A stretch of DNA of 64,000 nt, taken from positions 22,501 to 86,500 of the forward strand of contig WARS01004318.1 of assembly GCA_008933995.1 (NCBI GenBank), given 5' to 3'. The position numbers were made by a program, and so were the translations under genes. Below, piece by piece: positions 26,791 through 40,800 of this stretch. The notes below the pieces were generated by a model that saw only the letters and a program-made list of their open reading frames with translations, searched no databases and was not told the DNA's origin. Within the stretch, counting starts at the first letter, position 1, and every line of letters begins with the position of its first letter. This stretch comes from Datnioides undecimradiatus. Lineage: Eukaryota; Chordata; Actinopteri; Lobotiformes; Datnioididae.

Positions 26791-28238
26791 CATGTCAATA
26801 AAGGCAAATAAGCTGGGTGATGAATGGCCGACGTGCACAAACACACACTCACACACCCTGATTTATGTTACAGCGATTTCACCTCCACGCCTTCCTCAGG
26901 TCCAGACACACACACACCACGCCACTTCCTGCCTGCTCCCAGGACCAACCAATCACAGCCTGAGTGACAGCTACACCTGGACAGGAGCGGCCACATCATC
27001 ACCAGTGTGTCATGAGTCTGTGGTAAAGGAGCGTCGCCATGGAAACCTGAGACTCTCTGATTGAGCAGGAAAGTATGTCAGCCATTGTTCAGACACGGAG
27101 ATTTGGCGAGGGCGAGCTGGGCGCCCGTTAAACAGGCTCTTCCTCTGTTTTAACCAGCTGCACGGAAACACACACTGATGAGAGAGTTCAGTTTCCTGCT
27201 GATCCAGAGCTCAACGGGATCGCTGACAATCAATCAACTGATCAAATTCATGGCGAAGCTGATGCAGATGCTCCTGACAGCTCAGCTCTGCTGAAACACA
27301 CGCAGCGTCATGTTCAGGCTGCTCTTCATCAGGTCGACATGTGAACCGATGCTTTGATTCAACCAATTAGCTAATGCTAGCATGCTAACATTGTATAAAA
27401 CATGGTCAACATTACTCATGCTAGTCAGTGTGAGCATGCTAATGTTAGCATTAAATCTATCACATTTCAGCGTTTTATACTAATTTAAACTCCACAAACA
27501 TCATGTCTTCATGTTCAGGCTGAACAAGCAGTGAGCAAGTCTCCTGTATCACAGCCTGGTTGGTCTTCATCGTCCACACACAAATATGATCCAACACCTG
27601 CAGAGCTCAGCTGCTCTTAGCTGCTAATTAGCTAATGTTAGCACGCTAACACACTAAACTGAGATGGTATTTCCATTAGTTATTGTTGTGAAACAGCTGC
27701 ACACTCTGTTTTTACTTAAAGCTGTGATTTATACAACTGGAAACACTGAGAGAGCAGCTGATCGCTGAAACAGCAGAAATACAAGCAAAGTGAGTTTTAC
27801 TGAGTCTGATTTTGTTTCTGCTGAGTTTATATGAAGTTTGTTGTTTTTCCGACTGTAGTCTGGTTCGAACAGAGCGCCATTACGTCTGTTCGTGTTAAGT
27901 TTGAGCTACAACCTTTAATCGATGAACTGACTGCAGCTGCAGTCCAGACCTCAGGCCTGCACGGTGCATCCTCAGGCTGCGACCTGGTGAAACTGAACGA
28001 ACCAGCAGCGTCACGTCGTTTCCAGCTGAGTCACCGTCTGCACAGCCGTGATCCCACATCAACAAAAGAGGCAGCTGACGGGGACGAGGCGACACTGGAG
28101 GATTGTGGGAAGTTGTGTATGTTTGGGATGTTGTGTTTAGATGGAGCGTGTGATTGCTGCAGAGCTTCGTCTGAGCTCTGAATTATGAAAAAACCTTTTC
28201 CTGCCTGATCCACATCCCTGTGGAGGCCATTAGCCCCA

Positions 28239-28296
<58 letters not shown>

Positions 28297-31200
28297 CAGG
28301 AAAGGCACTAATTACAGTTCAGACATGCTAATGTTCCTCAACACATCGCGGCTGTTTTACACCTCGACTATAAAGAAAAACTCTTACACACAAAAAACAC
28401 GTTTTTTTTAAATGAATAATGAGTAAAAATATTAATATTCACATGTCTTCATGCTCAGAGAGACTTTTATTTCAAAATTCCTTTCACACTGGTCTAAGCT
28501 GTCAGTGCTCCATTCTCTAGAATAACAATAATAATAATAATAATAATAATAACAATAATAATAAAGTTACATTAGAAATCATTGTTTCAGGCTGAGATAG
28601 TTCATTAGAGACGGGAGGCATCACTCTGTTTCTTTTATCATGTAAACCAAATAAAACACCAGGTGATTTTTTATCAAGGTGATTTTATAATTTATTGAAT
28701 ATTTTAATTAACTGCTGTACTGAAACAAACAAACGAGTCGTTCGTCTGACGGAAACATGTCAAACATCAGCTGGGACTCTGCTGTCACTGCTGCATTGAG
28801 TCATCCAGCCTCTTTGTAAACACTCCTATCTAATGTGTCGTGGCCCGGCCCTCTGCTCTCCCCTCACCTCTGGCCCTCTGGGTGCCCCTCTGACCTCTGA
28901 GGCAAGTAAAGGGGCTCCAACTCAGCAGCTCAGCCTCTGGTGTTTCACAGCTCAGACTGTCAGCTCGTCGCCTCTCTTTGAGCTTTTTTGCGACAACAAT
29001 GTTGATTTGAGCGGCGAGGCTGCGAGCTGTTTCAGCAGAACATCATTAAATCACAGACTGTTGAGCAAAGAGCCAAACTGCAAACGCACAAACTGTCACT
29101 GATGTTTGTGTTCAGACGACTCAGCACCGCCTGACTTCCTGTCTGAGGCTCGCTGGTTCCTACTGAAGATGCAGTTCAACATTCAGCCAGGCAAAGTGGA
29201 GGAAATGGTTGTCGGGGACTATTTTAAGCGGCGGATGAATCCATATTTCTGCATGTGTGACTCAATGGCATGTTTCTAATAGTCTGTGGACAGGGAGACT
29301 CGCTCACTGCTGGGTACAGCCTGGACATGAAGAAATGTTGTTAGTTGAGTTTAAATTAGTATAAAATGCTGCAATGTGATGTAATGTTTAATAAAATAAA
29401 CAAGAACAAACGAGCAGAAAACAAACAGCAGCTCTGTGCAGGTGTACATGCACTTTGAGTTAAATGCTAACATTAGCATGCTAACATGCTCACACTGACA
29501 TTAGCATGGGTAATGTTGACCGTGTAGCAGGTAATGTTAGCATGCTAACATCAGCAAATTAGCAGCTAAGAGCAGCTGAGTTCTGCAGGTGTTTGATCAC
29601 AAATCAAAGCGTTGGACACGATCTTGTCGAGTCACATGATCAGTAAAGCTTTAATATAGTTTGAACATGAAGCTCTGAAGCTCATGCCATCACAGCTCAG
29701 CATTGAGATGTTTCAGTCTGGATCAAACCTGCTTCTCTGCAGAAAAACTGACGGTGACGGGGTGAGGAACCGGCGGTGAGATGTTTCTAGGCAGACAAAG
29801 AGAAATATTGATGAGGCTAAACTTTCAGCTCTGTTTCCAAGGCTAACAAGCTCAGAATTAAAGCCGTCAGCAGATCTGAGGCTCAACACGCCGCAGTGCA
29901 GAGGCCGAGGTTCGTCACTGTGTCGCAGCTGCAGAGCGTGGTCACTTACCCATCAGAGTCCTGGTAGTTCACGTTCAGCCTCTTAAGGTAGGCCTTAACT
30001 CTGAAAACACACAACAACACACAGCTTTAGTATCTGATCATCATAGCGCGGTCCAGATCCGCCAACCGTGGAGCCAACAGGTCTCCAAAACCTCGTCAAA
30101 GGAGTTAAAGACCACGGTACGCGCGCGCCAAACATTGATTTCTACTGATGACACGTCTGAAAAATACAACGAAGCCTCCAGAAAAACGGAAATATTGATG
30201 GAAAGATCCGTCAGTGAGACAGGTCTCTGAGCTTCTGCTCCTCTGTCGCTGAACGTCTGGAGCTGATGGTTAGCTCAGTTAGCTCAGTCAGCCGTTCACT
30301 TAGCTCAGTTAGCTCAGTCAGCCATTCAGTTAGCTCAGTTAGCTCAGTCAGCCATTCAGTTAGCTCAGTTAGCTCAGTCAGCCATTCAGTTAGCTCAGTC
30401 AGCCGTTCAGTTAGCTCAGTCAGCCATTCAGTTAGCTCAGTCAGCCATTCAGTCAGCCATTCAGTTAGCTCAGTCAACCGTTCAGTTAGCTCAGTCAGCC
30501 ATTCAGTTGACTCAGTCAGCCATTCCAGTCAGCTCGATTGGCTGTCTGTTAGCTCGATCAGCCATTCAGTGCTTCCGGTTAGCTCGGTCAGCCATTCCAG
30601 TTGGCTCAGTCAGCCATTTGGTTAGCTCAATTAGCGCAGTCAACTGTCTGGTTAGCTCAGTCAGCCATTCAGTTAGCTCAGTCAGCCATTCAGTTAGCTC
30701 AGTTAGCTCAGTCAGCCATTCAGTTAGCTCAGTCAGCCATTTGGTTAGCTCCAGTTAGGCGCGTCAACTGTCTGGTTAGCTCGATCAGCCATTCAGTTAG
30801 CTCCAGTTAGCTGTCTGGTTAGCTCAGTTAGCTCAGTCAGACGTTCAGTTAGCTCAGTCAGCCATTCAGTTAGTTCAGTCAGCTGTCTGGTTAGCTCAGT
30901 CAGCCATTCAGTTAGCTCAGTTAGCTGGTTAGCTCAGTCAGCCATTCAGTTAGCTCAGTTAGCTGTCTGGTTAGCTCAGTTAGCTCAGTCAGCCGTTCAG
31001 TTAGCTCAGTCAGCTGCCTGGTTAGCTCGGTTGCTGTCTGATTAGCTCAGTTAGCTGTGTGCTTAGCTCAGTTAACTCAGTTAGCTGTTTCAGAGGCACA
31101 CTGTCACGTGTCTGTTTGGATTGCTCTGTTTTGTTTAATTATTGTCAAATTAAACATCAGAAATTATAACTCTGAGTCAACAAATATGTGAACACAGCAT

Positions 31201-34200
31201 TTTTATAGAGTGATGGAAAAGCTGCTCATGAGACGCAGCGACTGGCCGGGCTGATGGGAGACGCAGATCCAGGAGCTGGGAGGAGATCTGGATGGGACAC
31301 CTCATCATAAATCCTCCTGCTGGACCTCCTGAGAGGCTTCGTAGCCTCTGGCCCAGGTTTGACTGCCTCAGCTGGGTCGGAGGACGGACACAGACCCCCC
31401 GCAGCCTCGCCCCTCTGGCATGCAGTGGCTGTAAAACTGTGCAGTTACCCTGACAGTCGGCGCAGTGTTCGGTACAGTGGCGCCCTGACCTGAGTCTAAT
31501 CAACATGTCACGATGACGCTGCGTTCACTGACCCTCACAGCAGAAAACAGCCCATCGCCTCTGAGTCATCACACAAGCAACCTCTCTCAGCCTCAAACTA
31601 ACAGATTTCCATCTGAGCGTTAAGAAAGGATAAGGCGGCTCGTTATGGCGTGTGAGCGTGTTGATTTGGAGTGTTGCTGATGAATCTGTATTTACTGCAC
31701 AGGTCAGGTCAGCCAGCAGGGGATGATGGGAGAGTGACCCCAGAACACTGAGACACACCATGATCAGCCTTTAAACGCAAGCGTCTGTGCGTAGCACCAA
31801 CCTCCACAGAGCGCGCCGACAGAGTCTGCGGAGGCGTTTGGAAATGCTCGGGATCGAGAAACTGGCGGGCTCTGCCGGGGATCAGCGCCCGCTTTGATAA
31901 TGACCTGGTTCATAATTGACAGGAATTAATCGGCGTGAGAAGTAAACCTCGCCATGAGCTCATTAAAAAGATGCTTCTGGAGGCGTCAGCCGACGGAGAA
32001 ACAGCACTTCCTGTCCCACATCTGGAGACGGATCAGGATGAACAGGAAGAGGACGGACACGAGTCCAGCATCTCGATTTCATCTTCATTAGAACGATTAT
32101 TATCAAAATATGGATCAACAGAGTCCAACTGCACTTATTATCTGTTTGTTTTGATTGTTTATTGATTCTGCCGCTGACCGTCAGAAAACAATGAATTCAC
32201 TCTTAATTACGTCAGACGAGTCCCTGAACTCCGCACCTTTAGCCAGTCGTATCTGACTGCTCTGATTAAAGTTATCTGCTGACTGTTAAAGTATTTATTC
32301 ACATTAAATCTTTGTTGTGAGAACGTTGTTGTTGTTGTTATTGTTTTCATCCACCTGCACATGAAAACACATGAAAACTGAAAAACTGTCATTTCATTTG
32401 TTCTGAGTCGGAATTTAAACTGATCTGGCGTCAGACTCTGACCTCCAACAGGAAACCAGCTGGAGCTAAATACATCATCATCTTCATCTTCATCATCGCC
32501 GCCGTCATCTGCTGCACAACGGTGTTTGATGCTGTTTTGTGGGCGGGCGAGAGCAGCAGAGCCTGCCAGTTCGTTTCAGCTTTGCGGCAACTCGCCTCGG
32601 TTTATACTTTCAGCTGCAACATCCAGAGGATCCGCTGCCACAAGAATGCAGCGGGGGGGGGCAGGAGTCTGCAGATTTCAGAGGTCCTGTCGGGATCCGG
32701 CTCATGGTCCAGCGTCCCCGGCTGAAACAGACTCTGTTGCAGAAACCGTGCAGACTCAAATTAGACGAGCGCTGCATCAGATGTATGATTACACGTCTGC
32801 AGGCGACGCCTCACACTTCGTTTTGTTCGCCGGGGCTCAAGCAGCTTCGCTGTGGACGAAGTCGTAAACAAACTCGGGGTCGATTCGGCAGCTCGTCTCC
32901 TCTCATTGTGGTGCGGCGTGGAGCCCGAGCAGCAGCTCGCGCTTAAATATACGTTTTCTTACATGAAACGTGGCCGAGCTCCAAAACACACCACAACAGA
33001 CTGCAGCCAGAGACTGTTCCCTGAACGCAGCACGGGTCCAAACCGGCCCGCTGCAGATCTCCTCAGACTGAAACAGCAGCTGCAAAACATCCAGTCCATC
33101 GGCCGCCTCCTCCTCCAACCTGACCCAGAGGGGCGGGTTCATCATCGATGGATGGTCGTGGCGTCCAGGAGCTCAAGTCTGAACCCGGACGATTCGGTGT
33201 GAGACGCAGGGAAACTTCTCACCAGTGTTTGGGTTTTCTGTTGAAAAATGATTTTGACTCATCAAACAATCGATTAGTTTGACTCCAGCTCAGTTTATCA
33301 CACCTGAAGGACTTGAGTCATTTGTTCGACGACATATTTTAAAATAGAAGGTAGGCATCTCATGTATGGTTCAACTGCGACGTTCTGTACGATGGTTTGT
33401 ACGACGTGTTCAACACTTCGGTCAAAGGAACTTCTGTGTCGGGTATTTGTCATGACGTTGCAGCTCAGAGTCTCTTGCAGATTTTGATTTGGTGTTGGGT
33501 TCGGAGCCAGAACCAGGACCAAACACCGGGCGATGATGTACATAGGCCATCCCTCCTCTATGAAGTGAAACCAGGGCGTTCATCCGCTAGGTGAAGCTTC
33601 GCTGTTACCAGCAGTAAGATGAGTCTGAACTGCTCTGTTGTTGGCTGTAAAGCACCAACACAATTCTTTATATTCTGTCAGCCCAGAAGACCAGAGGAGA
33701 CCGTGGCTGCGTTTTATTCTTTCCAACCGTCTCCTCCGCTGTTCGCTGTCACATTCTGGGTCGGAGCTGTAGCGTACAGCCGTGCAGGCTGCTCATTGGA
33801 GCAGCAGCCATGTTGGATCACCGGTCCTGCACACGCTCTGCACCCTCCTTCCATAATCATTCAGGCCAGCCAATCAGTGCAAGCGTCTCATTATCAGAGC
33901 CTCCGCCCACACTCCAGAGCTCTGCATAGATAATGAAGGTAGAGAGTGGCAGACTGCAGACCCTCCTCAGAGGCTGAACTTCAGAGTTCTGCTGCTAAAA
34001 TGTTCAAAAGCTTGTTTTTAAAGACATCAGGACCTGTTCTGCGGCAGCTTTCAACCGTAATAATCGCACAACTGCTGATTTCACAAAACATCTGAAATCA
34101 AGAGAAGATGGAATAAAAAGAGCAGAATTACTGATCTGACCTGATGTTTGAACAGGGGATATTCACACTTTACACTGATTGGATGAGTGTATTTCATGAT

Positions 34201-36621
34201 GTGTGATGCAGATGAAACGAAGCGTCTCTGCAGCCCGGTCTGTGATCTGGTCCATGGCTCAAACTGGACCGTGTGATAGTGGCTTTGTTTGATGCGGCAG
34301 GTCCATTTGAGTTGATCTCTCTAGAAACGTGGGCACCAATCAGCATCACCAATCCTCCCCCGTCCTGGCACAGGAACACAGGAAGCCGTGGAAGTGTTTG
34401 TGCAGAGCCGGAGTGGACGACTCGTCTGTCTCTTATCTGCCTGAACGGGGTCAGTGACGTGCAGAGGACGTGAGGACGAGACCTTCTTATCGGTCCTCTG
34501 GGACCAAAACGTCGGCCAAGGCTCGTCCTCCACGGCAGACTCAGACTCTGACCCAAACCCCAGAGTCTGAACCCGGATCCAAACTGGACCACAGTCACAG
34601 GGATGCAAACACAAGGCGGTTTATCAGTTTGCTCACTGTGCAAGACAAGACTACCTGTACAGGAAGGCTCACCTGTCAGCAGGTACGGCAGCTCCCCACA
34701 GACCTCTGACCAGTTAGCAACGACCTGTTAGCATGTTAGCATCTTCCTAACACTTCCTGTTTCCTTCTGAAGCGTTGTGTAACCTGATGTCATTAGTTAA
34801 TAATTAGAACATTAGATGTTTTACCTTTTTTTTGCTGACATTAGATATTTCCACAGCAGAGACTGGGGCCAGGCGGCGACCTGTGACGCAACAGTCCAAC
34901 ATTTACCTTTATTCACTTCGATCTCTTTCATTATTGACTCGTTTCAGTTTCAGCCTCAGAGCTGCTGCTCCTGCTGAGTCAGTAGTGTGCCTGCTGCTGT
35001 GAGTCAGAGACAGTGATGTGTTGCTGTGGCTCAGGAGTCTCTGCAAATTTTATTGAAATAGTCTCTGCTTTAATACAGTGATGTGTGTTGCTGTGACTCC
35101 AAGTCTCTGGAAACGTGAAGCTAGTCTCTGCTTTAATACAGTGATGTGTTGCTGTGACTCCAGAGTCTCTGCAGAGCATTGAAGCTGAGTCTCTGCTGTA
35201 ATACACTGATCAGCTGACAGTAATCAGATTACTGTCAGATCGTCTGTGTGAGTCTGGGGGGTGAAGGCAGGTCTGAATCTGCTGTGGATCTAAAACCTGC
35301 AGAACAGGTTTGTTGTGGACTCTGAGACCTGAGTCCTGATTCTGCAGTGTGTCAGCTTCAGGCGCAGATGCTTCTCAGCATCGTCCTGACATCTCGTGTT
35401 ACTAAGCCCAGCTGATTCATTCTGTGGACGGTTTGTGTTTTAAAGTCGACTGACTTGGCAGGAACTTCCTTCAGCTGTGAGTGAGCGGAGTGTTTAACGG
35501 CTGGGTGCAGCTTTAAGGACCATCAGCTGTTTACATTCCTGTGGATTCCTGTTCCTCGGACGGTGTTGCTCACAGACGTCTGCAGTTCCAGGCCGCGGTT
35601 GGACGCCGGCGGTGAGGAATGAGGTCGGTCTTATCGGCTCTGATGCGTGTGACGTCGGCGTTATCAGCTGCTGATAAAGGAGCCTGAACAAAGCAGCGAG
35701 GCGCCGCTGGACTCGCCGTCACAGCTCAACAGACTCGAGTCATCGTTTGGTTCATGAACAAAAGATGATCAGCTCCACAGAAACAAACCGCGTCGTCAAA
35801 ACGTCACGTTCTCCAAACAAAAGTCAGGAATCCAGATATTTAACGACACGTGGCGCAGATCAGGCGTCGAGTCATCCCCACGTATACACCTGCTGCTGTT
35901 CGTCCCATTCAAACGCATCCAGATCATTTTGGAGCCAGTAACTAATAAAATAAATAATAAAATATGAGATAAAAGTTTTAAACAGTCTAGAAAAAAAAAT
36001 ACAACTTTCGCGCTGGCAGTAAAATGTTCAGGAGCTAAATGCTAACATTAGCATGCTAGCCTGCTCATGGTCACACATCGGCTGGTAGAATGTTTTACTG
36101 TGTTCACTGCATTAGCGTGCTAGCATGCTAACATCAGCTAATTAGCAGTAAAGTGCAACTGAGGCTGATCAATGATGTCAGTCCTGGGTTCTTGGCCTGA
36201 TGGCGGCCTGATGGCGGCGCTGCAGATGAGAACCCAGAGGATCAATAAAGTTTTACAAGTGAAACTCGTCCTGGGAGGAAACACGAAGGTCTGCAGGAAA
36301 TGCTGAGATCTGTCAAACGAGGCAGAGAGCGAGCGGAGCAGGGGAAATCTTCAAAAGAAAGTGACCGGGAGGTTAGAGACACATCAGTCTGCAGCCTTCC
36401 TCTCTGCTGCGTCAGAGGGTGGGGGAAGCGGGGGAGGCAGGGGGGGGAGGTTCAGGGGTCTGTGAGCCGACACAATGCTTCAGCCTCCTGCTCTGGAATT
36501 TCAATGGTGCTGGGACAGGAAGTGGAGAAGAGGCCCCGAGTCCTGGTTTTGTTCCAGCTCCACGGCTCAAGAGCCTCCATCAACAGACCCCCCCTTCCTC
36601 TGACACCGAGTCATGGCCAGG

Positions 36622-36662
<41 letters not shown>

Positions 36663-36712
36663 TTCACTCACACACACACACACACACACACACATTCACA
36701 CACACACACACA

Positions 36713-36751
<39 letters not shown>

Positions 36752-36826
36752 ACACACACACACACACACATTCCACACACACACTCCTCACACACACATA
36801 CACACACTCACTCCACTCCATACATT

Positions 36827-36857
<31 letters not shown>

Positions 36858-36863
36858 TTCACT

Positions 36864-36895
<32 letters not shown>

Positions 36896-37436
36896 TCCAC
36901 ACACACACACACACACACACCTCCCACACACACACACACACACTCACACACACACACACACACACATTCCCCCTCACTCCCACACACATACACACACACC
37001 TCCCCTCCACTCCACGCACACACACACACACACACGCACACACACACACACATTCACTCACACACACCTCCTCCCACACACACACACACACACACATTCA
37101 CTTATCCACATACACACACACACTCACTTACACACACACACACACACGCACACACACACACACACATTCACTCATACACACACTCACACACTCACACATT
37201 CCTCCCTTTACACACATTCACTCACACACACACACTCACTCCCACACACACTCCTCCCACACACATACACACACACTCCTCACCCTCCACACACACCTCC
37301 CACACACACACACACACACCTCCCACACACACGCACACACACACACACTCCTCCACCTCCCACACACACACTCCTCACACACATACACACCTCCCTCACA
37401 TTCTCCACACACACACACACACACACTCCTCACACT

Positions 37437-37473
<37 letters not shown>

Positions 37474-37780
37474 ATTCCTCCACACTCACTCACACACACA
37501 CACACACCTCACACTCACACTCACTCACACACACATACACACACACTCACTCACACATTCACTCACACACACACACACACACACACTCCCACACTCACGC
37601 ACACACACTCCCACTCCCACACACACATACACACACACTCACTCACACTCACACACACTCACTCACACACTCACTCACACTCACGCACACACACACACTC
37701 ACTCACACACACACTCACTCATTCCTCACATTCCTCCCCACACACACTCACTCACACATTCACTCACACACACACACACA

Positions 37781-37859
<79 letters not shown>

Positions 37860-40800
37860 ACATTGGCCGATCAACTCACTGACTGATCAACCAATCACTG
37901 CAGCTCGAACGCCTCGTTTCATCGTTTGGGGCATAAAAACAGTGATTTCATGTAAAACTCACAGGATTACCAGATAGTGAATTGCTTCCTCCAGGTTTTG
38001 ATCTGAAGCAATGAACATCCACTGGTGCTATTATTGATTGATCTGTCGATCACTTTGCAGATGGATAAGCTGTTCATAAGAAGAAAATACTGAGGACACT
38101 TTATAAAATCTACAGTCTTCTAATGTCCAACCAACGAACAACAGGAGAGAAGAAAAGAAGGAGGCAGGAGAAGGCAGGAGGAGGCAGGAGGAGGCAGAAA
38201 GAGGCAGGAGGAGGCAGGAGAAGGCAGAAGAGGCAGGAGGAGGCAGAAAAGGAGGCGGGAGGAGGCAGGAGAGAAGGCAAAGAAAGAGGCCAGGAGGAGG
38301 CAGGAGGGAGGCAGAAAGAGGCGGAGAAGGCAGGAGGGAGGCAGGAGGAGGCGGAGGGAGGCAGAAAGGGCAGGAGAGGCAGGAGGAGGCAGAAAGAGGC
38401 AGGGAGGGAGGCAGGAGAGGCAGGAGGGAGGCAGAAAGGCAGGAGGAGGCAGAAGGCAGGAGGAGGCAGGAGGGAGGCTGAGAAGAGGCAGGAGAAGGCA
38501 GGAGGGAGGCAGAAAGAGGCGGGAGGAGGCAGGAGAGGCAGGGAGGGAGGCAGGAGGAGGCAGAAAGAGGGCGGGGAGGAGGCAGAAAGGGGGCGGGAGG
38601 AGGCGGGAGAGGCAGAAGGGGGCGGGGAGGGAGGCAGGAGGGGGCAGAAGAGGCAGGAGAAGGCAGGAGGAGGCAGAAAGGGCAGGAGAGGGGAAAAAAG
38701 AGGGGGTGAGACAGAAAGAGGGGCAGGAGGGAGGCAGGAGAAGGCAGGAGGAGGCAGAGAAAGAGGAGGAGGCAGGAGAGAGCAGGAGGCAGGAGGAGGC
38801 AGGAGGAGGCAGAAGGAGGCAGGAGAGGCAGGAGGAGGCTGAGGCCCGGAGCAGAAAGAGGCAGGAGGGAGGGCAGGAGAAGGCAGGAGGGCAGGAGGAG
38901 GTGAGAAAAGAGGCAGGAGGAGGCAGGAGAGGCAGGGAGGAGGCAGAAAGAGGCAGAAAAGAGGCAGGAGGGAGGCAGAAAGAAGAGGCAGGAGGGAGGG
39001 CAGGAGAAGGCAGGAGGAGGCAGGAGGGAGGCAGAAAGGAGGCAGGAGGGAGGCCAGAAAAGAGGCGGGAGGCAGGAGGAGGCAGAAAAAGAGGCAGGAG
39101 GAGGCAGAAAGAGGCAGGAGGGAGGCGGGAGAAGGCAGGAGGAGGCAGAAAGAGGCAGGAGGGAGGCAGGAGAGGCAGAAAGAGGCAGGAGGAGGCGGAG
39201 GAGGCAGAAAGAGGGGGCAGGAGGGAGGCAGGAAGGCAGAAAAGAGGCAGGAGGAGGCAGGAGGAGGAGAAGAGGAGGAGGACTCTGATCTGACAGGACA
39301 GAGCAGCTGCAGGGTCTCCACGAGGAGAACCAGCTTCTCAGACCAGCTGTGACGTTTCAGACGTCGTAAAGACGTAAAGAACGTGTGAAGACAAACAAGA
39401 CAAGAACAACCCAGGGAATCCTAGACCAAGTCCAGACTGACCAGGAACCTGATGGGACCTGATGCCACGATCGATGGTGCAGCAGCACCGCATCTTGGTT
39501 GTGTAACCTCACATATTGGCGTGTTCAGGCTCCGGTCTCAGAGCTCGTGATGAATGAGAGGATCAGACGTGTTGCAACAAACGTTCTCTGCTCTTTAACA
39601 AGACGTGCAACAACAGACCTAATCTGCCGGTTCTCCCCTGCAGGTTCAAACACGGCCGAATACTGAAGGTGTAACCTGCAGGACGGAGCTGCATCCACCG
39701 CGCAAGGCAAGGTATGTATTTTACTGGTTAGCCTAGCCTGAAAACAGAGAGACTTGCCGCCATGTTTCTACAATGGCAAGTGGACAAGCATCTCGAGTCT
39801 TAATAGAATTAACTTTGGCGTGATAGGCGACACGATCAGTTGTGCTAATGACCCTAAACATGTCGTCAACACTGCAGAGTATCAGTGATCGGAGCACCAT
39901 GACCCACGACCTCCGTATCTGCGTCCACAGCTGCAGTTCCCTGAGCGTCCACCAGAGGCTCCAGCAGCGAGTCAGTCCCCATAGACCCCCATGTTAAATG
40001 CAGCAGTAAACATGTTTCTGACCTGGTACAAACTCTTGATTTTGGTCTCTGTGATTTCCCATTTCATAGCGACTATACGGGCTGAATTTATAGAACTCAC
40101 TCCTTTAAATCAGATTAACACCTGAAGTTATGCAGAATGAAGGAGCGGGGCTTCTTTGACTGACAGCTATCTGCAGCTGTCTGCTTTGTTTCAGCAACCA
40201 TACGCCATCCGGCCCCGAGCTATGTGACAACACACTCTACCAAGATGGCCGACGTCCAGCTCCACCACACCGAGCTTCAGAGTCGCTCTCCGTGACGTCA
40301 CGCCATGTTCTTACACAGAGTGTGCTGCAGATATTAACACAGCTCTTAACAGGATGCAGAACTCCAAGCGATGCCTTTTTCTGAACAATGATCGTTTGAA
40401 TTCATGGAGAAACAAAGACGGCGGCAGGACAGAAGGAAGACAGCGTTGCACTCTGCTGCCACGTAAATTACACATGATTTGCAGATAAAGAGCTAAAACA
40501 GGCGAAAACACAACTTCCTGTTGGCCTCAACTACGTCTGGAGAGCCGTGAACATTACAACTTTAACTGCTTCAGAATTAAAAGTCGTTTCATTTTCTGAA
40601 ACTAGCGGCATCTTATTGGACTGGGCGTCAACAGGCCAGCTCCATTCCAGCGTTGTTTCCCTGTGAGGAGAGTTCAGAATGGAGTCTGACGTGTTCTGTT
40701 CTGCCTGAACACAAAAAACAAGAACAAGGCCTCGGCTCTCTGCACACAGTGTTCAGCTCCACCCGTTCCTTCACTCATAATGGACTTTTCCTCACAGACA

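Larger units (their letters stand above)
24807..29949 (-). other. caskin2: caskin2 intron between exons 2 and 3
   Basis: About 5.1 kb with no exon that fits the phase of the neighbours. It contains (CA)n, (GT)n, (CT)n and (CAA)n arrays, a fragment of the TACTTTACTT-type dispersed repeat near 26.07-26.17 kb, and two opposed copies of the GCTAACATGCTAA-type dispersed repeat (27.37-27.65 and 29.46-29.62 kb). Confidence 0.6.

Noticed and set aside
30268..31090. TTAGCTCAGT in each unit resembles the A box of a tRNA gene
   Set aside because: No B box (GGTTCGAANCC) follows at the right distance, and no cloverleaf can be drawn; it is a tandem repeat only.
36300..37977. Open frames of 450-530 codons rich in His and Thr
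   Set aside because: They are translations of the CA array, open in all frames because the repeat has no stop codon; there are no splice sites or domains.
38110..39321. 403-residue minus-strand frame rich in Pro, Leu and Ser and 195-239-residue plus-strand frames
   Set aside because: Repeat translation of the GAGGCAG array; the composition changes with frame exactly as the unit predicts.
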